Assembly (NCBI GenBank): GCA_964515615.1
Contig: CAZEVI010000008.1
Span: 1 to 26,590 of the forward strand
Direction: 5' to 3'
Length of the DNA: 26,590 bases
Source of the DNA: CAZEVI01 sp964515615
GTDB lineage: Bacteria > Patescibacteriota > UBA1384 > XYA2-FULL-43-10 > CAINNR01
Within the stretch, counting starts at the first letter, position 1; each line of letters opens with the position of its first letter. The notes beneath the pieces were generated by a model that saw only the letters and a list, made by a program, of their open reading frames with translations, was not told the DNA's origin and did no database searches. The position numbers were made by a program, and so were the translations under genes. Shown here one piece after another: positions 1 through 7,850 of this stretch.

Positions 1-3000
1 TTGCTGGTGTAACTGAAATTGACTGGCCTGTTGTTGGTGGTTGACTGGCTCGGAATTTGCAAAGAATAACCGTTGTGGCTGTTGTAAGTGATTTGGCTGG
101 TATAATTTTGCTTTAGTGCGTCGGAAAGATTTTCTCCTTTGGATTTGACTCTGGCAAAGGTGGTAATAATATTTTCTGGCAAATTTAGACGGCCAGCGAC
201 CAATTCGGCATCGGTGCTACCCAGCGTGTCAAGCGCAACTGCTCCGCCGTTTAAGAAGTTAAGTGTTGATCCGTTCTCAATTGACAGCTTGGAATCGATA
301 TTTCCAGCCGCCAGCCCAATTAGGGAGCCAGCGGAAAAAGTATTATTTGAAGCAACCGATGAGAAATCTCCCGGCAGATCGAGTGCTCGCATAATTTGAG
401 CGCCAGCTTCGGCTTGTGAAATGTTCCAAACTTTGGAAACATGATTTCGAACATCAGCCAATGTTGCTTGATCGCCCGGTGTTTCGCCCTGGAAGAAATT
501 TGGCGGCAGATCAAAAGTTTCCTCAAATCGTGCCTGACCGATAGCTTGAAAAAAGGCATCTTTGCCGTCAATTTTGGCTTGGTCGCTACGATTGCGAACG
601 TAGTTTGAAAAATAAAAAATCGCGTTACTTGGAAGATCGAGTGAATCTTCGATCTTGTTGCCACCGATTGAGATTAGAAAATCTACCGGAGACAGCTTTC
701 CCGAGAGCATTAGGGCTAGAGAAGCAGCCGAGATTTTTGTACCGCTGCCGGTCGCTGAGTTGGTGTTGTTATGCCCAATATCGTTGAGCTGAGAAAGATT
801 TAGGGTTTTGACATCGTTTACCGGCTCGCCGGTGAGAATCTCAGTAAATGATTGGTTGAGAATTGAAAAGTCGACCAAAGTGTCATTAATTTTGTTGCGA
901 AGATCTTGATCGGAAACATTTGCTATTTGGAGAGTTCCAGAGGATTGATCGCTATTGACAACAATCTCCCGAATTTTGTTAACCGCCTCGGCTCCGGATT
1001 TAAGGGAGTCAGGATTCAAATTTGCCAGTGATGTTGAAAGTGTTGAAATTTGATTTTTGAAAGCGACAATTTGCGGATCGCTGTTGTTAGCATTTGCCCA
1101 ATCATTTTTAATTTTATCGCTTGTTGATTTAATAGTTTTGATTCTGGAAGTATAGAATTCAATCGTTTGCAGTTTCGAGGTAATCTCCGGATGCTGGGCT
1201 AAAAATGATGCCTTTGCCCGTTGGGCGGCCGAGGAACTGGCGATTGAGTTATAAAGTGATTTGCGGCCGATATTGCGGAAAACCGGCGTCGGATTAACAC
1301 TGGCACAGCCGAAGAGTCGGTAAAAATCGCCACGGGCAAATCCGTAGTCGGAGATGAATTGATCTTCGGGCAAGGAAACATTTTTTTGTTGCGGCGGATT
1401 ACTCGCGGCGATATTGATTGCAACAGTTGCCTTTGCCGGAACGGCACAGTCGGTGCTGGCGGATTTGTTGTTAAACCATTGCGACAGTGCGGCTCGGACA
1501 TCGCTCTCTTTGCTAAACGCTTGAGAAACAATATCCATGCCGATCTGCTGGAAATTGAGTTGCAAATTTTGACCTTTTAGAATATCGGTCATTCGAGCGT
1601 CGGCGGTGGCAGTGGTAATACTATTTGATGTGCTGTCGACTGAAAGGCGGGCGGCATTGGAGGCGGCGGTTGATGAAGCGAAAAAATAAACATTGTCGAA
1701 AAGTGCTTTTCTGGCAACTAAAATAGCATAGTCGTCCGGAGACAGCGATCCGGATTTATAGTTGCGCGAGTAATCACCAAGTCCGAGTCCGAGCCGCTCG
1801 TCAACGCTGGTCGGATTTTGATAAACCAGATCAACTTTTCTTTTACCTCCGAGTTGCTCGAGTTTACTAAAATTGGTTGAAGAGTCAAAGATACTCGCCG
1901 GCAGGGAAAGTGCCTGCTCAATTGTCCGCCGGCCAACCGTTAACAGAAAACCATTTTGATCGGTGATTGAAGTGTTAAGTGTGTTTTCCGGAAGATGAAG
2001 GGCGTTTTCAACATGACGCTCACCAGCGTTGGTAAAAATATCATTCATATTGTTGCCACGAAGAGAACCCCAAGGCAAATTCATCTTTTGTTCAATTTGC
2101 GCCTCGCCGATCTTGGATTCCAAGTCGTTCAAATCGGCCAAATTGGCATCAACAAAGGCCTGTCGTGGCAAGTTCAAGTGGTCGGCCAAAGCCATACCGC
2201 CAATTTTTTTAATCGTGTCGGCAAAAGTGGTGCCGGAGATTGCCATATTTGGTGAATTTAGCATTTCGCCGAGCAAAGATTGACCGATTAAACTAACGAT
2301 ATCGGAAAAAGATGAGTCGGATAAATCTTCACTTGAATCGACGGATATTCCAAGCTGATCAATCAGGTCGAGATAATTTCCGCTAGCCAGCTGACGCAAA
2401 TTGGCGTCTAAGCTCGAATAATCCGGTGGCGGAGAGTTGTCGTAGCCGGAAGATGTTTGCCATGCCAAACTAATTGGAGTTGCCGGCAATTTACGCTTGG
2501 TGTCGGAGCCGATATATTTTTTCTTAATTAAAGTGCATTTAATATTATCAACGGCGGCAATGTCAACGGCTTCACCCTTGTAGTGGGCTGAAAGGTTGCT
2601 TGCTGTTTCCTGATCGGAAAAAATTAAGTCGCCTTGGCTAGCACCGGTGGAATCCAAAACTTCGGCTTGACCGGCGGCGCCGGCAATTGTCGGATCGTTG
2701 GAGAGAGCGTCTTTATTGGCAGAGGCGATATCGCCGACGGTATTTAGTGTTGACTTTCCAACACTGTTTGCTTCGGCAATTTGCTGATAAATGGCATCCG
2801 ATTCCCGCGAGTTTTGTTTGGCATCACGATTGTAACCGTTTCGAATTCGTTGAACTTTTATCAATTCATGACCGGCGCCGCCTTGATTCTTTGGCGTTAC
2901 CAAGTTGACCAAAAGTTCCAAAATTCGTCGATCAATAACAACTTTGTTTTGGGCGTTGTCGATGATCGCTTTAACTGAATCCGGATCATATTTCAACATA

Positions 3001-3617
3001 TCAGCAGCTTGATTTTGATTAACACCGGCAATACAAGCAAAGTTCGGTAAATCATTTTTTAAGTCGGAAACGATATCTTTTTTGGCTGATTCCTGCGCCT
3101 GAATTACCAGAGCTTGATAATCCTTTAGGTTTGATGCTTTAAGGTTGGCGATTTGCGATAGGGTTTTTCCGCTGGCGGCCGCCAGCGCATCATCGTGATT
3201 GGCAAAATCGGGAACAACACTGCCAAGACAATAAAGAGTTCTAATATCTTGCAAATCTGAGGGATTAAGGATTAATTTTGGATCAGAGGCAATATTCTCT
3301 ACCGCCCAAAGAAAACCTGATTGCGACATTTCATATTGGTCGTTGGTTGTATAATTGTTATCAAAAAAGTTAGTTATACTGATGACTGATTCCGGCATTT
3401 TTGTCACCTGTACACCACTGCTATCAGCAAAATCATCATCTGGTCCGTCGTAGTCAGAATTCTCTGGTACGATGTTTTCCGTGATGTCTGCTGGGTCGCT
3501 GTCATTATTTTCGGCTTTCGCTTTGTCAAATGTTGACCATGCAGAAAGCAAATTTAAAGGCAAAGCGATTAAAAGCAGGTTTAAAATAATAATAAATTTT
3601 TTGATATTTTTTTTCAT
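1..3617 (-). CDS. Giant exported repeat protein of the secretion locus, C-terminus beyond the window
   Basis: Translating the minus strand from the ATG at 3617-3615 gives an uninterrupted frame to position 1, at least 1205 residues with no stop. The N-terminus (MKKNIKKF, then a hydrophobic stretch, then ...DKAKAEN) looks like a signal peptide cut near residue 35. Behind it is an acidic segment (about 36-65). No further membrane segment is evident. The protein carries two clusters of a short repeat with core hG-x(2,3)-hE-x(2)-h-x-LP, five copies near residues 444-577 and five more near 984-1154. Five Cys are scattered in the visible part. The start ATG overlaps the stop of the upstream M23-like gene (ATGA, 4 nt), so translation is probably coupled. 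The ribosome site is weak, as expected for coupling. I do not recognise a named family; from context it is a secreted or surface component of the type IV secretion-like locus. That an ORF exists is very secure, its function is unknown. Confidence 0.9.
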   Translation of the reverse strand, partial: MKKNIKKFIIILNLLLIALPLNLLSAWSTFDKAKAENNDSDPADITENIVPENSDYDGPDDDFADSSGVQVTKMPESVISITNFFDNNYTTNDQYEMSQSGFLWAVENIASDPKLILNPSDLQDIRTLYCLGSVVPDFANHDDALAAASGKTLSQIANLKASNLKDYQALVIQAQESAKKDIVSDLKNDLPNFACIAGVNQNQAADMLKYDPDSVKAIIDNAQNKVVIDRRILELLVNLVTPKNQGGAGHELIKVQRIRNGYNRDAKQNSRESDAIYQQIAEANSVGKSTLNTVGDIASANKDALSNDPTIAGAAGQAEVLDSTGASQGDLIFSDQETASNLSAHYKGEAVDIAAVDNIKCTLIKKKYIGSDTKRKLPATPISLAWQTSSGYDNSPPPDYSSLDANLRQLASGNYLDLIDQLGISVDSSEDLSDSSFSDIVSLIGQSLLGEMLNSPNMAISGTTFADTIKKIGGMALADHLNLPRQAFVDANLADLNDLESKIGEAQIEQKMNLPWGSLRGNNMNDIFTNAGERHVENALHLPENTLNTSITDQNGFLLTVGRRTIEQALSLPASIFDSSTNFSKLEQLGGKRKVDLVYQNPTSVDERLGLGLGDYSRNYKSGSLSPDDYAILVARKALFDNVYFFASSTAASNAARLSVDSTSNSITTATADARMTDILKGQNLQLNFQQIGMDIVSQAFSKESDVRAALSQWFNNKSASTDCAVPAKATVAINIAASNPPQQKNVSLPEDQFISDYGFARGDFYRLFGCASVNPTPVFRNIGRKSLYNSIASSSAAQRAKASFLAQHPEITSKLQTIEFYTSRIKTIKSTSDKIKNDWANANNSDPQIVAFKNQISTLSTSLANLNPDSLKSGAEAVNKIREIVVNSDQSSGTLQIANVSDQDLRNKINDTLVDFSILNQSFTEILTGEPVNDVKTLNLSQLNDIGHNNTNSATGSGTKISAASLALMLSGKLSPVDFLISIGGNKIEDSLDLPSNAIFYFSNYVRNRSDQAKIDGKDAFFQAIGQARFEETFDLPPNFFQGETPGDQATLADVRNHVSKVWNISQAEAGAQIMRALDLPGDFSSVASNNTFSAGSLIGLAAGNIDSKLSIENGSTLNFLNGGAVALDTLGSTDAELVAGRLNLPENIITTFARVKSKGENLSDALKQNYTSQITYNSHNGYSLQIPSQSTTNNRPVNFSYTS
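156..668 (-). repeat. Second cluster of the same protein repeat, five looser copies
   Basis: Copies start near residues 984, 1026, 1071, 1100 and 1136: IGGNKIEDSLDLPSNAI, IGQARFEETFDLPPNFF, AGAQIMRALDLPGDF, IGLAAGNIDSKLSIENG and DAELVAGRLNLPENII. Spacing is 42, 45, 29 and 36 residues, so linkers vary. The fourth copy lacks the LP. More copies may lie beyond the left edge. Confidence 0.7.
1887..2288 (-). repeat. Tandem protein repeat, five copies of ~30 residues, inside the giant gene
   Basis: Copies start at protein residues about 444, 472, 503, 531 and 561, so spacing is 28, 31, 28 and 30. Their cores read IGQSLLGEMLNSP, IGGMALADHLNLP, IGEAQIEQKMNLP, AGERHVENALHLP and VGRRTIEQALSLP, each followed by a short stretch ending in a hydrophobic residue. 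The DNA of the copies has diverged, so this is an old, protein-level repeat and not a recent tandem duplication. Confidence 0.8.
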
Positions 3618-5152
3618 TTTCTTTTAGTTGGGTCTAAATTTAGTGCGTTCATTAGGCTGTAATAAACATATTCTCCCGCTTCGGAATATTTTCGGTTCGG
3701 GCTATTCCAATTAGCGAGTTCTTCTTTTGTCATAACAATAAATTGACCGTTACAACTAAGCTCAAAATGGACGTGTGGGGCGCTGACTCCGAGCGGGAAA
3801 AGGGTACCGATTTTTTCCCCAAGTTCCACAGTAGTTCCCTCGGAAACCGCATCATTATTAAGATGCGCATAGGTAGCAACGCATTTCTTTCCTTGTGAAT
3901 CGGTGTTTTCTATGTATATGTAATAACCTCCGGCATAGCTTTTAGAAACAACACTTTTTCTGATTACCTTGCCAGCGAAAGAGGCGCGAACTTCTGTGCC
4001 GCTAGTTGAGCCAATGTCGGCAGCGTCAGCGATATTTTTTCTAAAGGCCTGAAACGTTCTGTGGCTTTTGCAAGGAGCTGGATGAGCGAATGTATTGCAA
4101 TGGGGACTATTATTAAACCCTGTAATTTTTGCTGGGTCTATAGGGTAGGTTGTTGGTCCGGAGTAATGGAAAGGGGCAGAACTAAGAGTGTCAACAAGTT
4201 GACCAACGGCATTAACGATTTTCATTCCCGCGTCCTCTCGGGTGGGATCCGTTGGTTGAAGTTTTTGAAAATCGACCACAAGCTGGTTTACTTCGTCAAT
4301 TTTTGCGGAAATTTTTTGTTTAGTCATATCGTCGTAATTGCTTAACGGCGGTTTAACCAGATCATCTTTCAATACCACTAAATTTTCCTGCAATCCCGAT
4401 AACACATCAGCCGTTAGTGAAGCGGCAATTTCTTTGTTTCCGCTTAAAGCTAAAACTTTTGAAATCCATGGACGGTCATTCAAAATATCGGCGGCTTGAA
4501 CCGGACTTGAGCCATTAACATTTGGAGTTTGTAAGCTTTTGATTAAAAAGATGACACCAAAGATCACAATTACTAAGGCCATTATTGCCAGTAAAATCGG
4601 CAACCAGTATTCGGCGGTTGCCGCAGCAACTTTAATTCCAATGTTTACCGCCAATTTGGCAACTGCTTGTCCGGCGTTGGCAGCGACTTTTTTGGCAACT
4701 TGAGCGCCAACTTTTCCGACTCCCTCGGCTTCAGCGGATAATGCTTTTTGCACGCCTCCGGCCACTTTGCTTTCGCCATTTTGTGCGGTTTTTACTCCGG
4801 CTTTGACTGCCGGTCCGCCGGGCAATTTTTTTTTGGCGGCTGGAGACTGGACTGTATATTCAGGAACATTTTTTTGTTTTTCGGCGATCTGCTGGTCAAC
4901 GCTTGCTGCTTCGGAAGTTTTTTTTAAGTTATCGGTGGTCTGAACTGGTGTGTCTGGTTGATCCTGATCTTCTTCTTGCTCCGGTGCGTCGTCTTGTTCA
5001 AAATCAAAATCGGGCGAATCTGAATTCGCCTCAGTTTTCAGATCATTTCCACTGGAAGTTCCAACTTGCGACTTTTGGATATCATTTGCTAGCCGGCGTT
5101 GGTAATCTTCGCGTGATTGATCTTTATCTGATTGCTCCCCTCCATTTGCCAT
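3614..5152 (-). CDS. Membrane-anchored M23-like (LytM) protein, probably altered zinc site
   Basis: 512 residues. Residues 1-180 are low-complexity: an acidic Gln/Asp/Glu-rich part (about 45-75), then an Ala/Lys/Gly-rich part. One membrane segment spans about 183-206 (YWLPILLAIMALVIVIFGVI), so the C-terminal part is outside. Residues about 365-480 match an M23 (lysostaphin/LytM) peptidase fold: ADIGSTSGTEV, YAH (H430) and PHVHFEL (H460, H462). The first zinc ligand His expected before D379 (as in HxGxD or HDYPAADI-type motifs) is not at the usual spacing; the aligned residues are Ala or Asn and the nearest His is H364. It may be an inactive wall-binding or activator protein. Its TGA stop overlaps the ATG of the giant repeat protein. 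It probably works on, or docks to, peptidoglycan around the secretion apparatus. Confidence 0.8.
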   Translation of the reverse strand: MANGGEQSDKDQSREDYQRRLANDIQKSQVGTSSGNDLKTEANSDSPDFDFEQDDAPEQEEDQDQPDTPVQTTDNLKKTSEAASVDQQIAEKQKNVPEYTVQSPAAKKKLPGGPAVKAGVKTAQNGESKVAGGVQKALSAEAEGVGKVGAQVAKKVAANAGQAVAKLAVNIGIKVAAATAEYWLPILLAIMALVIVIFGVIFLIKSLQTPNVNGSSPVQAADILNDRPWISKVLALSGNKEIAASLTADVLSGLQENLVVLKDDLVKPPLSNYDDMTKQKISAKIDEVNQLVVDFQKLQPTDPTREDAGMKIVNAVGQLVDTLSSAPFHYSGPTTYPIDPAKITGFNNSPHCNTFAHPAPCKSHRTFQAFRKNIADAADIGSTSGTEVRASFAGKVIRKSVVSKSYAGGYYIYIENTDSQGKKCVATYAHLNNDAVSEGTTVELGEKIGTLFPLGVSAPHVHFELSCNGQFIVMTKEELANWNSPNRKYSEAGEYVYYSLMNALNLDPTKRK

Positions 5153-5222
5153 TTTGTAAAAATTATTTAATCCAGAACTGACAATTTATATCTACCGTTT
5201 ATCGAAAATATAATATCAATTT

Positions 5223-6485
5223 TTAATTAGAGATTAGTTTAACAAAATACAGCTCCCAATTGGAAACATAAATCGCTTCTTTTTCATCATTGCTAAGATA
5301 AATTTCATTGATTGCCGAATCTTTTTGACCGTTAAAGTAAAACTCCAAAGTTTTTCCGCTATCAATATCTACTAATATCATTTTACTCCGTACCAAATCA
5401 ATTGGCAAGAAAATTTGATTTGCATTTTGCCAATAACGAATATCGGAGGCTTTGGCCGAAATTCCCAGAGAGTGGATGTTGCTACCGTCAATATTGGCAA
5501 CCGAGAGTGTTTGATGGAGTAGATTTGAACTGTCGCTTGAATAAGTTGAATAAATTATCTTTTGGCTGTCGGCTGAAAAAACCGCTTCTTTTTGGTCGCT
5601 GCTATCGATCAAAAGTTTTATCTCCTTGGTGTAAACATTCATTAGATAAATTTTGTTTTTGCTGAAGTCGGTGTTTCTGGGAATGATTGTCAAATACTGC
5701 GAATCAGGTGAGAAGGCGATGTAGGGATTTTCAATTCCCAAATCTGCTAAATTAGCCGCTCGGAAGATATTTTGATTGTTGGCGTCGGAAAAAATCAGTG
5801 ATCGTTCCCCGCTTGGCGGGGCGTAGTAATAAGCGATCCGAGAATTATCTGGTGCCCAAACAATATCACCAATGTAGTCACCGAAATGAGTTATCGATTG
5901 GTGAACAAAATCATATTTTTTGAAATCAACCAGATCAACCGAGGAGCCGCTTTTGACCAGAAGTAAATCTTTGTCTGGCGACCAGATGACTGTTGAGCTC
6001 GGATTTATCGGAGTCGAGCTGATCTGTTTTTCGAAAATTAAATTGTCGCCCGAGGTATTAAAATTGATTGTTTTCATATAGAAAAGCTGATTTTCCGGGT
6101 TTTGATAAAAAACATTATTATCCTGAATGGCAATGTGATTGGCTTTGCTAGTGATTTTAATTGGTTCCGGAGCTTTGGTTAAGGTAATTTTTTTAGAGAA
6201 GTTGCGACCGCGGGTTAAATTTATCTCCTCCTTATAGCCAACGTAATTGTCGGAATCGACCCGCAAGGTGTGTTTGCCAAGAGTAGTAACAAAACTAGCA
6301 TTGCCGTTGACAACCGCCGTCGGCTGGTTGTCAAGAGTAACAATAGCACTGGTCGGCACAACTTCAACTGAAACTTTGGCGTGAATAAAAAAGACCAAAT
6401 AAATAACGACAGCAACAACAATCGCAAAAACTACCAACGCCATTCGAAGGATTAAAACACTCTGTTTTTTGCTTAATTTATGCAT
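5223..6485 (-). CDS. PEGA-domain protein with a C-terminal beta-propeller
   Basis: 420 residues. A short positive N-terminus and one membrane segment (about 11-34, ILRMALVVFAIVVAVVIYLV) anchor it, with the rest outside. Residues about 38-103 fit a PEGA domain (VEVVPTSAIVTLDNQPT, then HTLRVDSDNY and a YKEEINL strand). Residues about 115-420 have spaced blade-like motifs, WSPD (168), WAPD (210), FSPD (258) and FSAD (303), as in TolB/WD40-like propellers. PEGA domains occur in many surface and S-layer-type proteins. The gene follows the C39-like gene by 5 nt, so the two are co-transcribed. Likely a scaffold or binding protein on the outer face of the membrane; no catalytic residues are seen. Confidence 0.8.
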   Translation of the reverse strand: MHKLSKKQSVLILRMALVVFAIVVAVVIYLVFFIHAKVSVEVVPTSAIVTLDNQPTAVVNGNASFVTTLGKHTLRVDSDNYVGYKEEINLTRGRNFSKKITLTKAPEPIKITSKANHIAIQDNNVFYQNPENQLFYMKTINFNTSGDNLIFEKQISSTPINPSSTVIWSPDKDLLLVKSGSSVDLVDFKKYDFVHQSITHFGDYIGDIVWAPDNSRIAYYYAPPSGERSLIFSDANNQNIFRAANLADLGIENPYIAFSPDSQYLTIIPRNTDFSKNKIYLMNVYTKEIKLLIDSSDQKEAVFSADSQKIIYSTYSSDSSNLLHQTLSVANIDGSNIHSLGISAKASDIRYWQNANQIFLPIDLVRSKMILVDIDSGKTLEFYFNGQKDSAINEIYLSNDEKEAIYVSNWELYFVKLISN

Positions 6486-6490
6486 TTAAC

Positions 6491-7819
6491 TTAATAGAAA
6501 TAATAGACATTCGTCAGTTTTGAAACTTCCGATGTCGACCACTCCTTGCCTGACCCACCGACATTGCGAATTGTTGGGTCGCTAATAATCATTTTATCAC
6601 CAGAGATTGAAACTATTACCACCCAATGCTGACCGCTTGCCTGAAATGCTTTGACTCCTTGTGCCAGTACCGGTCCGTGAGTTAGAGCTGACTGAAGATA
6701 GCTGATTGATGGATTGCTTTGTCCTTTGTATGATTTTCCGATTAAATTTGCCACCTTGCCGACATCCAAACCGATAGTGCCATTGCTACACATTTCAGCC
6801 CCCATTTGGTACGGATTAATATTTTTTCCGTAGTAACGAGCGATCATCGCAGCTGAGGTAACTGCACATCCTCTAGCACTGTATTTATTAACACTCCATC
6901 CGCTGCATTGTCCCGGTTTGTCTCCCCATGGCTGTTGCCCTTGTCCATAATACCAACTGGCTAAATTGTTAACATCAACGGTGCCACTTGTAAAATTTTG
7001 TACGCAATCACCAAAAACCATTCCATACGACAGTGTTTGATCAGAGGAAAAACCAGTTTCAATGCGGTCATTGGTTTGAATTCCGAGTTGGGCCAAGACT
7101 TCTGGCTTAACACCAGCAACCCATTTGGAGTAAGTTTCGGGTCCCCACTCATAACCGCCAGCAGCAATAATTGCTTTTTTAGTTTTTGGTGCATAAACAA
7201 TAACTCTAGTTCCAGCTGGTGGAAGTAATTTCTTCCCATTGTGGACAATATTAAAATTTATCATCCACGGTTCTGCGTCAGGCGGCGGTGTTCTAGAACT
7301 TGATCCGTAGGCACCACCACCAGCTGCCGGAGTCCAATGAGTATTTTTACAAACGCTATTTGATGATGGACAGTTGGCTGCGAAATTAGTCACTGCCAAG
7401 TGTTGTACCAAATCAGCTGGAGTTACTGATGGCGGATCAGCCGTAGTTTTGTTATGATCTTCTTGGACAACAATACCCTTGCCATCGTTTTTTATTGTGT
7501 AGCTTTTGCCATCCGATAAAGTAGCCGTGGAAGAATAATTAGGAATTACATTTCCCCCACAAGTCAAACCATTAACTCCAGCATTTGCCCCGCTCGGTTC
7601 GGCGATTGAGCGGGAGAGAAAAGATAGGGCCATTCCCCAAACGGCGGTTGCCAGAAAACCGAAAACAAAAAACACTGCGGCGGAAACAATTAGCGTCTTG
7701 GTCCATTTTTTCTTGTCGCCACCCATTGTGAAAAAATTCCTGACTTTATTCAAGCCAGAACTTTTGCCACCGTCAGTGGAAATTTCATCGGTTGTAGATT
7801 GTTCGGCATCTTCGGGCAT
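6491..7819 (-). CDS. Membrane-anchored C39-like cysteine peptidase
   Basis: 442 residues. A cytoplasmic N-terminus (1-38) and one membrane segment (about 40-68) precede an external region. The C-terminal part (about 300-442) fits the papain-like C39/C39_2 fold: catalytic Cys318 in SARGCAVTSAAMIARYYG, His398 in SGQHWVVIVSI and Asp414 in MIISDPT. The middle region (about 180-275, with TRVIVYAPKTKKAIIAAGGY) looks like a separate beta-rich domain that I cannot name. In secretion loci such enzymes usually trim the wall or substrates, a role played by VirB1-type enzymes in classical systems. It lies between VirB4 (31-nt gap) and the PEGA gene (5-nt gap). The family is well supported, the substrate is inferred. 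Confidence 0.85.
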   Translation of the reverse strand: MPEDAEQSTTDEISTDGGKSSGLNKVRNFFTMGGDKKKWTKTLIVSAAVFFVFGFLATAVWGMALSFLSRSIAEPSGANAGVNGLTCGGNVIPNYSSTATLSDGKSYTIKNDGKGIVVQEDHNKTTADPPSVTPADLVQHLAVTNFAANCPSSNSVCKNTHWTPAAGGGAYGSSSRTPPPDAEPWMINFNIVHNGKKLLPPAGTRVIVYAPKTKKAIIAAGGYEWGPETYSKWVAGVKPEVLAQLGIQTNDRIETGFSSDQTLSYGMVFGDCVQNFTSGTVDVNNLASWYYGQGQQPWGDKPGQCSGWSVNKYSARGCAVTSAAMIARYYGKNINPYQMGAEMCSNGTIGLDVGKVANLIGKSYKGQSNPSISYLQSALTHGPVLAQGVKAFQASGQHWVVIVSISGDKMIISDPTIRNVGGSGKEWSTSEVSKLTNVYYFY

Positions 7820-7850
7820 AATTTCTATAATTTAAAATTTAAAATTACTT

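Noticed and set aside
139..3000. Short plus-strand ORFs across the first 3 kb
   Set aside because: They are antisense shadows of one uninterrupted minus-strand frame with clear coding character.
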